Source: an uncultured Gammaproteobacteria bacterium | Lineage (GTDB): Bacteria > Pseudomonadota > Gammaproteobacteria > Steroidobacterales > Woeseiaceae | Reading direction: 5' to 3' | Assembly: GCA_938003715.1 (NCBI GenBank) | Contig: CALKYK010000303.1 | Location: 1-30,614, forward strand | DNA length: 30,614 bases | Part shown: positions 25,001 to 30,614 of the stretch, piece after piece | Layout of the letters: each line of letters opens with the position of its first letter | Numbering within the stretch: position 1 is the stretch's first letter | The notes under the pieces: model-generated | Databases searched by the model: none | Seen by the model: the letters and a program-made list of their open reading frames with translations, nothing else | Told to the model about the DNA's origin: nothing | Program-made: the position numbers and the translations under genes

Positions 25001-26515
25001 GTCCGGCGCTACGCCCGGCATCACGGGCCGTTCATTACGAAACAGCCCGCAATGCGCTACGGGTTACGCCCCGCGCAGCTCGAACCGTTGCTCGAAGCGC
25101 TCGAACGCGACGGCGTGCTGGTGCGCGGCGAGATCCGCCCCGGCGGCGCCGAACTCGAATGGTGCGACGCCGAGGTGCTGCGTCGACTGAAGCGGCGCAA
25201 CCTCGCGAAGCTGCGCGACGAAGTCACCGCGGTCGACACGCCGACGCTCGCGCACTTCCTGCCGCAGTGGCATGGGTTGAACGACAATCGCGCCGGGCCG
25301 GAGCGCCTGCGCGAGGTAATTAGTCAGCTGCAGGACCTGCCGCTGCCGTGGTCGCTGTTGTCGACAACCGTGCTGCCGCGGCGGGTCGCAGGCTTTCGCC
25401 TGGAACAGCTCGACATGCTCGCGGCTTCCGGCGCCGTCGTCTGGGTCGGGCGCGGCGCGGCCGGTGCGCGCGACGGACGCATCGCGCTGTATCTTCGCGA
25501 GCAGGTGCGAGATCTGCTCGACGTCGATCGCGAGTATAGAGCGCCGAGCGAGCTGCACGCCGCGATACTCGAATGCCTGAAGGACAACGGCGCGTCTTTC
25601 ATGCTCGGCATCGAGGACTACGTTCTCGCAAAAATTCCCGGCACGTCGCAACGCGACCTGCGCGCCGCGCTGTGGGACCTGGTGTGGGCAGGGCAGGTGA
25701 CGAACGACACGTTCGCGCCGCTGCGCGGTCTCGCGCACGCGAAGCCGAGGCGCGGCCGCGGCTCGCGTCGTGCGGGCGAAACCCTGGCCGGCGGACGCTG
25801 GTCGCTCGTGTCAAGCCTGGTGCCCGCGACGCCGAACCCGACCAAGCAGGCGATCGCAAGGGCGCAGCTGCTGCTGGATCGGTACGGGGTCGTCAGCCGA
25901 CGTGCCGCATTGGCGGAGGAGATCCCCGGCGGATTTGCTTCCTTATATAAGGTGTTGCGCGAAATGGAAGAGCAGGGTCGGGTGCGCCGCGGGCACTTCG
26001 TCGACGGCCTCGAAGGTGCGCAGTTCGCCTACGCGGGCGCGGTCGACCGGCTGCGCGGCAGCCGCGAGGACGTGGAGGAGCGCGACCGCGCGGTGACCAT
26101 CGAGGACATCACCGTGCTCGACGCGATGGATCCCGCAAACCCGTACGGCGCTCTGGTGTCGTGGCCGGCGGTGGCAGATCCGGACAGGGCAAGGCCACGG
26201 CGTGTGGCCGGCGCGTGGCTGATGCTGGCGCGCGGTCGCCCCGTTTTGTACGTCGGCAGCCGCGGCAGCAACCTGATCACGTTCCCGGAGACGATTCGTG
26301 ACGAAGCCGGCGCGCTCGAATCTGCGATCGAAATGCTGCGCCACCTGCCGAAAGGGCTGTCGCGCGGCATGCTCGTGATTCGCAAGATCGACGGCGTCGA
26401 GGTGACGGACTCCGGCTATCTCGAGCAGTTTCGCAACGCCGGCTACGCGACGGACTACCGCGGACTGATAGACACGCGGCCGCCGGGCAGCGCGGGAGCG
26501 GAACGCCGTGCCTGA
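22052..26515 (+). CDS. lhr: Lhr, large helicase-related protein (full length)
   Basis: A 1487-residue superfamily-2 helicase. The core has Walker A APTGSGKT (39-46), DEIH (160-163) in VIIDEIHALAP, SATVRP, and motifs V/VI in TSSLELGVDMGAVDLV and QRVGRAGHG, followed by winged-helix and Lhr-specific domains. The second half (about 850-1487) is the long C-terminal region of full-length Lhr. Lhr is an ATP-dependent 3'-5' translocase that unwinds RNA:DNA hybrids and, in mycobacteria, is induced by DNA damage. The start must be TTG at 22052: the family-conserved FHDATQRWFDDNF follows at once, and the ligase TGA lies 12 bp upstream in the same frame. It overlaps the Nei-like gene by 8 bp. Confidence 0.95.
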   Translation: MFHDATQRWFDDNFAAPTEVQSRGWKTIGEGKHALLVAPTGSGKTLAAFLAGIDRLGALPEDASPGVRVLYVSPLKALVYDIERNLRAPLVGITRTAERLDLPFRQAGVAVRTGDTPQRERQQQAKKPAEIFVTTPESLYLVLGSKAAETLATVETVIIDEIHALAPTKRGTHLALSLERLAELTGREPQRIGLSATVRPLDAVAKFLGGDRDVEIVDCSAKPAIDLSVTVPVPDMQNPPLPQREPERGGSILGELYSREIGTPERERGIWPSIYPELLEAIRANRSTIIFVNSRGLCERLAHKLNELADEELVRAHHGSISHEKRAEIEEGLKTGSIRGIVATSSLELGVDMGAVDLVLLVESPGSVARGLQRVGRAGHGVGETSVGRIYPKFRGDLLESAVVAERMLDAELDAIAIPRNVLDVLAQQVTAMCCQQPMAVDDIERIVKRAFPYRELSREALEAVLDMLSGRYPSSDFADLKPLLSWDRSQDLLSPRRGTALVTRMNAGTIPDRGAFAVHLGEDGPRVGELDEEMVFESRVGDNITLGASTWRVEAIGRDRVIVSPAPGEAGRLPFWRGDGVGRPIELGRALGAFLRRLGRLSEEKARAWLEENTPLDAFAAQNLAAYIAEQKHEAGTLPTDRAITVERFRDELGDWRVCILTPFGARIHAPWAMALQRALSDQSGYEILVMYIDDGIVLRFADVEELPPLDALLPDPDEVEDLLTEQLGATALFAGLFRENAVRSLILRRRRPGQRSPLWAQRLKAQNLLATVQRYPNFPIVIETYRQAMADVFDLPGLKSLLGDIRARNIVVDDVETRSASPFSRSLVFAYVAAYLYEQDAPLAERKAQALTLDRNLLAELLGQAELRELIDADVLAELEAELQYLADNYHARDADEVHDLLRRLGDLAGHEVAARSDGDATVWLADLEQQRRAVRVTIAGDERWISAEDAGLFRDALGVATPSGLPDSFLLPVTHPLDTLVRRYARHHGPFITKQPAMRYGLRPAQLEPLLEALERDGVLVRGEIRPGGAELEWCDAEVLRRLKRRNLAKLRDEVTAVDTPTLAHFLPQWHGLNDNRAGPERLREVISQLQDLPLPWSLLSTTVLPRRVAGFRLEQLDMLAASGAVVWVGRGAAGARDGRIALYLREQVRDLLDVDREYRAPSELHAAILECLKDNGASFMLGIEDYVLAKIPGTSQRDLRAALWDLVWAGQVTNDTFAPLRGLAHAKPRRGRGSRRAGETLAGGRWSLVSSLVPATPNPTKQAIARAQLLLDRYGVVSRRAALAEEIPGGFASLYKVLREMEEQGRVRRGHFVDGLEGAQFAYAGAVDRLRGSREDVEERDRAVTIEDITVLDAMDPANPYGALVSWPAVADPDRARPRRVAGAWLMLARGRPVLYVGSRGSNLITFPETIRDEAGALESAIEMLRHLPKGLSRGMLVIRKIDGVEVTDSGYLEQFRNAGYATDYRGLIDTRPPGSAGAERRA

Positions 26516-27326
26516 AGGCGACACGATTCACAAGATTGCGAACTTCCTCGCGCCGCGGCTCGCCTCGCAGAAAATCACGGCGCTGCAGATGGCCGACGAA
26601 GTGTCGCGGCGGAAGAGCGAGGGCCGCACCGTGACCGGCGTGACCGCACGCGGCAAGCACCTGTTTATCGAGCTCGACAACGAGACGTCATTGCGCAGTC
26701 ACCTGGGGATGTACGGCTCGTGGCACCGCTACGCGCACGAGGAGCCGTGGCGCAAGCCGCGCCGGCAGGCGTCGATGGTGCTGAGTACGGAAAACGACGT
26801 GTACGTCTGCTTCAATGCGAAAGAGATCGAGCTGGTGCGCACGCCGAGCGTCAGGTCGCGCATCGTGCGCGGACGGCTGGGACCGGACCTGATCGCCGAC
26901 GACGCCGAACCCGCCGAACTCGTGCGCCGGGCGCGCGAGTTTCTCGAAACCGATGCGCTTGTTGCCGACGTGTTGCTGGACCAGCGCGTCGCTTCAGGCA
27001 TAGGCAACGTGTACAAGTCCGAGGTGCTGTTCATCGAAAGGCTGCTGCCTGACACGCGCCTTGCCGATTTGTCGGACGACGTGCTGGCCAGTTGTTTTCG
27101 CACGGCCGCGGACCTGCTGCAGCAGAATCTCGGCGGTGGGAGGCGCGTCACGCGTTTCGAGGACGACAGTGCCCGTCTCTGGGTTTACGGCCGCACGGGC
27201 CAGCCGTGCCTGGAGTGCGATACGCCGATCAGGAGCGCGCGACTGGGCCGGCATCATCGCGGCACGTTCTGGTGCTCGCGATGCCAGTCAGCGAAAAGAA
27301 TGCAAAGCGACGAGTCGGCTCAATAA
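26508..27326 (+). CDS. nei: Fpg/Nei-family DNA glycosylase (endonuclease VIII type)
   Basis: A 272-residue base-excision repair enzyme with DNA glycosylase and AP-lyase activity. It starts MPEGDTIH, giving the catalytic Pro2 and Glu3 after Met removal, and has a conserved Lys in TARGKHLFIE. The H2TH region is VADVLLDQRVASGIGNVYKSE. A C-terminal four-cysteine zinc finger (CLEC ... FWCSRC) is intact. The MPEGDTI start and zinc finger fit the Nei/Nei2 group rather than Fpg. The GTG start at 26508 is 8 bp inside lhr. The lhr-nei pair is also adjacent in Mycobacterium tuberculosis, which supports a shared repair function. Confidence 0.93.
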   Translation: MPEGDTIHKIANFLAPRLASQKITALQMADEVSRRKSEGRTVTGVTARGKHLFIELDNETSLRSHLGMYGSWHRYAHEEPWRKPRRQASMVLSTENDVYVCFNAKEIELVRTPSVRSRIVRGRLGPDLIADDAEPAELVRRAREFLETDALVADVLLDQRVASGIGNVYKSEVLFIERLLPDTRLADLSDDVLASCFRTAADLLQQNLGGGRRVTRFEDDSARLWVYGRTGQPCLECDTPIRSARLGRHHRGTFWCSRCQSAKRMQSDESAQ

Positions 27327-27667
27327 TCGTCCTGCCGGCGGCCACTCGAATCGACGCGCCTGTTTTCGCCGGGGTGCAGTTCGCTTGCGAGGTCGAAGCC
27401 CGTATCTGATGCGCGCCTTGAGTCTGTCCGGCGGTCGTCGAAAAGCTGATAGGTGCAGTAGCAGTCGGCAGAGTCGCAGTCCTCGAGCGGCAGCCGAGGC
27501 ACCTGGTGTGCAAGAAATCTCTGGCCCCCGATGGCTTCGGCGGCCCGGCAGCAGCCGGCTGGATTGGTGATGACCTGCACGCCGCGAAAGCGTGCCGAAG
27601 TCGCAGTCCCGCCCGATGGGTTTTCCCGCAGCCCTGATTTACCCTTGATTTTTGTTAACAAACCCAT
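27320..27667 (-). CDS. Small Cys-rich conserved hypothetical protein
   Basis: A 115-residue soluble protein without signal peptide. After a basic N-terminus, four or five cysteines lie in AGCCRAAEAIGGQRFLAH and LEDCDSADCYCTYQLFDDRR. The tail is rich in Asp, Arg and Ser (GENRRVDSSGRRQDDY). I recall similar small proteins with LPLEDCDxxxCxCxYxxxxDRR in gammaproteobacteria, with no known function; the cysteine pattern suggests metal or disulfide chemistry, but this is inference. The ATG at 27667 has GAGGGG about 7 bp upstream; an in-frame start at 27718 is less likely. It overlaps the convergent nei by 7 bp. Confidence 0.75.
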   Translation of the reverse strand: MGLLTKIKGKSGLRENPSGGTATSARFRGVQVITNPAGCCRAAEAIGGQRFLAHQVPRLPLEDCDSADCYCTYQLFDDRRTDSRRASDTGFDLASELHPGENRRVDSSGRRQDDY

Positions 27668-27867
27668 CGACGAGCCCCTCTGCCTGATGGGTTCAACGTA
27701 GCATCGGGCCAGCGTCACATCGTTGATGCGATTCTCGCCCGCACCCGGGACTGGGTCGCAAAGGCGCGTGCCGAGCCGTACTTTTCCGCATTTTCAAAGG
27801 GCCAGGCCGATGACTTGTATTGCGACTGGTCAAATCGGCGGGATTATGGAGTATCCTTCGCTACCCC

Positions 27868-27944
27868 GCGCCCGTAGCTCAGCTGGATAGAGTACTGCCC
27901 TCCGAAGGCAGGGGTCACAGGTTCGAATCCTGTCGGGTGCGCCA
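27868..27944 (+). tRNA. tRNA-Arg (anticodon CCG)
   Basis: A 77-base cloverleaf. The acceptor stem GCGCCCG/CGGGTGC has one G-T pair, the D-arm is GCTCAGCTGGATAGAG, the anticodon arm CTGCC-CTCCGAA-GGCAG reads anticodon CCG, and the T-arm is CAGGTTCGAATCCTG. The 3' end GCCA is encoded. It reads codon CGG. A weak -10 (TATCCT, 27852-27857) lies upstream. A marked change of codon and base use follows it, consistent with use as an island insertion site. Confidence 0.97.
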
Positions 27945-28175
27945 TTTTCTTCGTTTTAAGGCGCGTAACTAGTTGTTTGTTAGTAAATGACTGGAGGCGC
28001 CCGCGGACAATTCGTCGAATCGAATCACAACTGTGCCGGACCGATTCCGGCAAAAGTCCGGCAATAGCTCGAAACTCCACCACCCAGCTACGTTTTGACC
28101 TTGTTTTCGGGAGCCGGGAACAGGATGTGTGAACTGCTTTTGTACATAGGGCCCAGACTTTTGTAGGCTATTTGA
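27945..28175. other. tRNA-proximal spacer before the czc genes
   Basis: Lower-GC DNA than the rest of the window, without an ORF I can support. It holds an inverted repeat at 28034-28063 and a possible promoter for czcI (TTGTAC and TAGGCT, 18 bp apart, near 28139-28168), which would start transcription almost at the czcI ATG. No integrase or direct repeat of the tRNA end is visible inside the window. Confidence 0.4.
28034..28063. repeat. Inverted repeat TGCCGGAC/GTCCGGCA
   Basis: Perfect 8-bp arms separated by 14 bp, 90 bp downstream of the tRNA. No T-run follows on either strand, so it is not an obvious terminator. It could be a regulator site or an integration-related sequence. Confidence 0.5.
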
Positions 28176-28496
28176 ATGCGTGACGTCATTCTCAAGTCGG
28201 TGATTGTCGCTATGCTCTTCGTGACCATGGAGGGCATGGCGGAGCCAGTTGATGAGGAGACCTTTCACCAGACACATCACGCTCATGCCGACGATGGCGA
28301 CCAGTGGTTTCACGACGGCGATGCTGACGAACACAACGGCGAGGCTTGCGAACATTTTTGCCACGTTCATGTCGTCGCACTGACGTCGCAGACATCAATT
28401 CCTGAACTGCCCATGATCAGCAGTTCGGTGCTCACGCCGTCTATTCGGGCCTTAACCCGCAGTACCGCACCTCCTACACCTCCACCCAATATCTAG
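28176..28496 (+). CDS. czcI: CzcI-like small exported His-rich protein
   Basis: A 106-residue protein with a probable signal peptide (about 1-22, ending in MEGMAEP). A dense metal-ligand stretch follows: HQTHHAHADDGDQWFHDGD and EHNGEACEHFCHVHVVAL, with many His, Asp and two Cys. CzcI proteins of Cupriavidus have this size, export signal and position before czcC and are thought to modulate zinc/cadmium resistance. The C-terminus is Thr/Pro-rich and without a domain. It is separated by 72 bp from czcC. Assignment rests on context and composition rather than a recognised domain. Confidence 0.6.
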   Translation: MRDVILKSVIVAMLFVTMEGMAEPVDEETFHQTHHAHADDGDQWFHDGDADEHNGEACEHFCHVHVVALTSQTSIPELPMISSSVLTPSIRALTRSTAPPTPPPNI

Positions 28497-28568
28497 TCCC
28501 TGAAGTTTCGTTCGCTCACCGGTCGCCTGAGCGCCTGGTGTCGTACTCAACGTCAAAGGACTGGATAG

Positions 28569-29843
28569 ATGTCTACGAAAGCGAGACGGATCGCCGTATT
28601 TCTGGCGATCCTTACAATGACTTCGCCCGCCCGTGCGCAGGTAGAGCGGGACGGAGTCGAACCAGAATCGACACAGCCTGACAGGCAAGCCGAACTATCG
28701 GCGTTTGTCAAAGCTGTTGTCGATGCCAACCCGCAGGTCAACGCGGCCCGTGCGGCGCTCGATGCGAGCGTGGCCCTCGAGGGCGCGGCCGGGCGTCCGC
28801 TGTACAACCCCGAATTGGAGATAGAGGCGGAGGATGCCGAGGCCGAGACCAGAGCACTGGGCATTAGCCAGACGCTTGACTGGGGCGGCAAGCGCCGAGC
28901 CCGCACTGCGGTCGCAGAATCCGAAAGACGCTCGGTCGAGGCGGATTACCTGGCCGTTCGGTGGCGGGTGACCGCCGATTTGTTGTCGGCCCTGGCGTCG
29001 TACCAGACGGAATCCGATCGAAGTGCATTGGCAGCGGTCCGGTCCGGGACCATGCAGGATTTCGCCGAGCTCGCCGAGCAGCGATTCGACGCCGGCGACA
29101 TCAGCCAGATTGAATTTGATCTGGCGGTGTTGGCGTTTACCGACGCGCGCATCAAGCAGGCGACCGCGTCGGCGAATGTCGCCGAGACAAAGCAGGCCGT
29201 CAGCAGTCTCGCCGTCGGATCGCCGCCCACCGAGTGGCCTGCAATTCAAACCGAACTACCGCCCTTGACCGTCGCGCCGTCCGAGGCCAGCGACCTCGTC
29301 ATGTCATTACCGCATGTACGAGCCGCACAGTTACGTGCTTCAGCGGCCGCGGCTCGCGTGAACCTGCGGGAGCGAGAACGTCGTCCCGATCCGACGCTGA
29401 CGCTGCGTGGTGGCACCGAAGGCGACGACACGTTGGTCGGGCTGAACCTGACGATTCCGCTGCACGTGCGAAATAGCTTTAGTTACGAAGTAACTGCGGC
29501 GAGTGCCGAGCGCCGACAAGCGCAACAAGAGGCAGCGGACATCTCCCGGCAAGCCTACGCCCGGTTTCAGGGTGCTCGGGAGCGTTATCAACTCTCGCGA
29601 ACCGCGTGGGAGGATTGGCAACGAATCGGCGGCGTCAGCCTGCAGCGGCAAACGGACCTTCTGTGGCGTCTGTGGGAGGCCGGCGAACTCAGTACGACAG
29701 AGTTCCTGGTGCAACTCCAACAGACCCTCGACACGCGTGAAAGCGCACTGGAGCTGCGCGCTGCACTGTGGCGAGCATGGTTCGAGTGGCTTACAGCGTC
29801 GGGACAGATCGAAAGCTGGCTTGGTACCAGCACCGCCTACTGA
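28569..29843 (+). CDS. czcC: CzcC-type outer-membrane efflux protein
   Basis: A 424-residue outer-membrane factor of the TolC superfamily, CzcC branch. A signal peptide (about 1-23, ending in SPARAQ) is followed by two outer-membrane efflux repeats of long helices; visible motifs are NPELEIEAEDAEAETRALG and GLNLTIPLHVRNSFSYEV. It forms the exit duct of a tripartite RND pump for divalent metals such as cobalt, zinc and cadmium. The ATG has AAGGA about 8 bp upstream. Codon use (many TTA, CGA, CAA) differs from the core genes. The adaptor gene follows 38 bp later. Confidence 0.88.
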   Translation: MSTKARRIAVFLAILTMTSPARAQVERDGVEPESTQPDRQAELSAFVKAVVDANPQVNAARAALDASVALEGAAGRPLYNPELEIEAEDAEAETRALGISQTLDWGGKRRARTAVAESERRSVEADYLAVRWRVTADLLSALASYQTESDRSALAAVRSGTMQDFAELAEQRFDAGDISQIEFDLAVLAFTDARIKQATASANVAETKQAVSSLAVGSPPTEWPAIQTELPPLTVAPSEASDLVMSLPHVRAAQLRASAAAARVNLRERERRPDPTLTLRGGTEGDDTLVGLNLTIPLHVRNSFSYEVTAASAERRQAQQEAADISRQAYARFQGARERYQLSRTAWEDWQRIGGVSLQRQTDLLWRLWEAGELSTTEFLVQLQQTLDTRESALELRAALWRAWFEWLTASGQIESWLGTSTAY

Positions 29844-29881
29844 TCCGTCTCCGACCGATGCAAAGAATTAGGAATATCGCT

Positions 29882-30614
29882 ATGAACAAATTCAATTTCG
29901 TAACGGCAGTTGTCCTGCTTGGCCTCGCATTGCCGCTGTATGCCCAGGACGAACACGATCACGAGGAAGAAGAGATCGAGTTCGTCGAAATGACGCCTGA
30001 CGAGAGAGCAGCCGTCGGAATCATCACCGGGAGGGTCGCTTTTCAGACGCTCTCCGAACAGGTCCGACTGCCCGCCGAGGTTGTCGTCAATGCCTATCAG
30101 TCAGCTAATGTCACGACTCGGATCACGGCGCAGGTCGTGGCGAGACACTCCAGGCTAGGTGATGTTGTCGAGGAAGGTCAGCGGCTGGCCACGCTCTCAA
30201 GCGTGGAGATGGCCGAAGCGCAAGGCGCCTTGATTCTCGCCGAATCCGAATGGCAGCGAGTGAGCGCCCTCGGCAAGCAGGCGGTCTCCGAGCGCCGCTA
30301 CACGGAAGCAGACATCGCGCGTCGACAGTCACTGGCCAAGGTGCTGGCCTACGGTATGACCAGGAACGAGGCGAACCGGTTGCTTGCGTCTGGGAACGCG
30401 TCGCTGGCTACCGGAGAATTCGACGTCCTCGCGCCGCAGCAAGGCACGGTCCTCAGCGACAACTTCATCGTGGGTGAACTCATTGAACCCGGCCGCGTGC
30501 TTTTCAGGATCAGCGATGAATCAACGTTGTGGGTCGAAGCCAGCACGATTCCGAGCGACCTGACCGAGTATGAGATAGGCGCACCCGCGCGGATTGCGCA
30601 TGGTGACGATCACT
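29882..30614 (+). CDS. czcB: CzcB-type RND periplasmic adaptor (3' end outside window)
   Basis: The first 244 residues of a membrane-fusion protein; the gene runs off the window. A signal peptide (about 1-21, ending in LYAQ) is followed by a His/Glu-rich stretch (DEHDHEEEEIEF) that could bind metal. The biotinyl-lipoyl-like domain begins in LPAEVVVNAYQSANV and RITAQVVARHSRLGDVVEEG. A helical hairpin (about 113-165) and the returning DVLAPQQGTVLSDNFIVGE half follow. It would bridge CzcC and an inner-membrane CzcA pump, expected just beyond the window. The start ATG has AGGA upstream. Confidence 0.88.
   Translation, partial: MNKFNFVTAVVLLGLALPLYAQDEHDHEEEEIEFVEMTPDERAAVGIITGRVAFQTLSEQVRLPAEVVVNAYQSANVTTRITAQVVARHSRLGDVVEEGQRLATLSSVEMAEAQGALILAESEWQRVSALGKQAVSERRYTEADIARRQSLAKVLAYGMTRNEANRLLASGNASLATGEFDVLAPQQGTVLSDNFIVGELIEPGRVLFRISDESTLWVEASTIPSDLTEYEIGAPARIAHGDDH

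Noticed and set aside
23504..25024. A 506-codon minus-strand ORF
   Set aside because: It is a shadow inside lhr, with Arg/Gln/Ala-rich composition and no domain.
27844..28083. A 79-codon minus-strand ORF containing GFEPVTPAFGG
   Set aside because: It is the antisense translation of the tRNA-Arg gene, a well-known source of false hypothetical proteins.
28095..28126. A MerR-type metal-responsive promoter (TTGACC, 20-bp spacing, CAGGAT)
   Set aside because: The spacing is suggestive, but the dyad between the boxes is imperfect and longer than known MerR-family operators, and no merR-like gene is in the window.
1..30614. CRISPR array, insertion sequence or prophage
   Set aside because: No regularly spaced repeats, transposase, integrase or phage structural genes were found; the only tandem array is the short one at 12402-12461.

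Overview
This window looks like chromosomal DNA of a high-GC gammaproteobacterium. The basis is the conserved algZ-algR-hemC-hemD-hemX-hemY gene order, a ubiK homologue, a Pseudomonas/Xanthomonas-like short palindromic repeat (REP) and a glnK-amtB pair with a sigma-54 promoter. The genus cannot be read from the sequence. GTG and TTG starts and 1-8 bp gene overlaps are common, so many genes are probably translationally coupled.

Layout. (1) 1-205: dispersed and REP-like repeats with no convincing gene. (2) 200-7118, minus strand: a tight seven-gene operon, algZ-algR (LytS/LytTR two-component system), hemC-hemD (tetrapyrrole synthesis), hemX-hemY (membrane proteins of the heme pathway) and an NAD-binding epimerase-like protein. 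(3) 7170-7681: a small exported DUF4124 protein with its own terminator. (4) 7833-9791: glnK-amtB nitrogen module on the minus strand, with a terminator, a near-consensus sigma-54 promoter and two NtrC-like sites 32 bp apart. (5) 9866-11797, plus strand: ubiK and a ComM/YifB AAA ATPase. (6) 11790-12302: a membrane-anchored cytochrome c, minus. (7) 12402-14548: a 22-bp tandem repeat, a lipoprotein amidohydrolase and a small helical protein, plus. (8) 14552-19180, minus: a sensory operon of a DAHL-like histidine kinase, a response regulator with two receiver domains and no output domain, and a TonB-C-terminal protein. (9) 19237-19545: a gene-free, hairpin-rich stretch. (10) 19588-20301: a DJ-1/PfpI-family protein with terminator and promoter. 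(11) 20492-27326, plus: a DNA-repair operon of ATP-dependent DNA ligase, full-length Lhr helicase and Nei-type glycosylase. (12) 27320-27667: a small Cys-rich protein, minus. (13) 27868-27944: tRNA-Arg(CCG), followed at once by DNA of different codon character carrying a czcI-czcC-czcB heavy-metal efflux operon cut by the window end. This looks like the start of a tRNA-anchored island.

No phage, CRISPR, transposase or known defence system is visible. The least ordinary parts are the kinase/double-receiver/TonB operon, the ligase-Lhr-Nei operon in which ligase and helicase share one reading frame across a single TGA, and the tRNA-proximal metal island.
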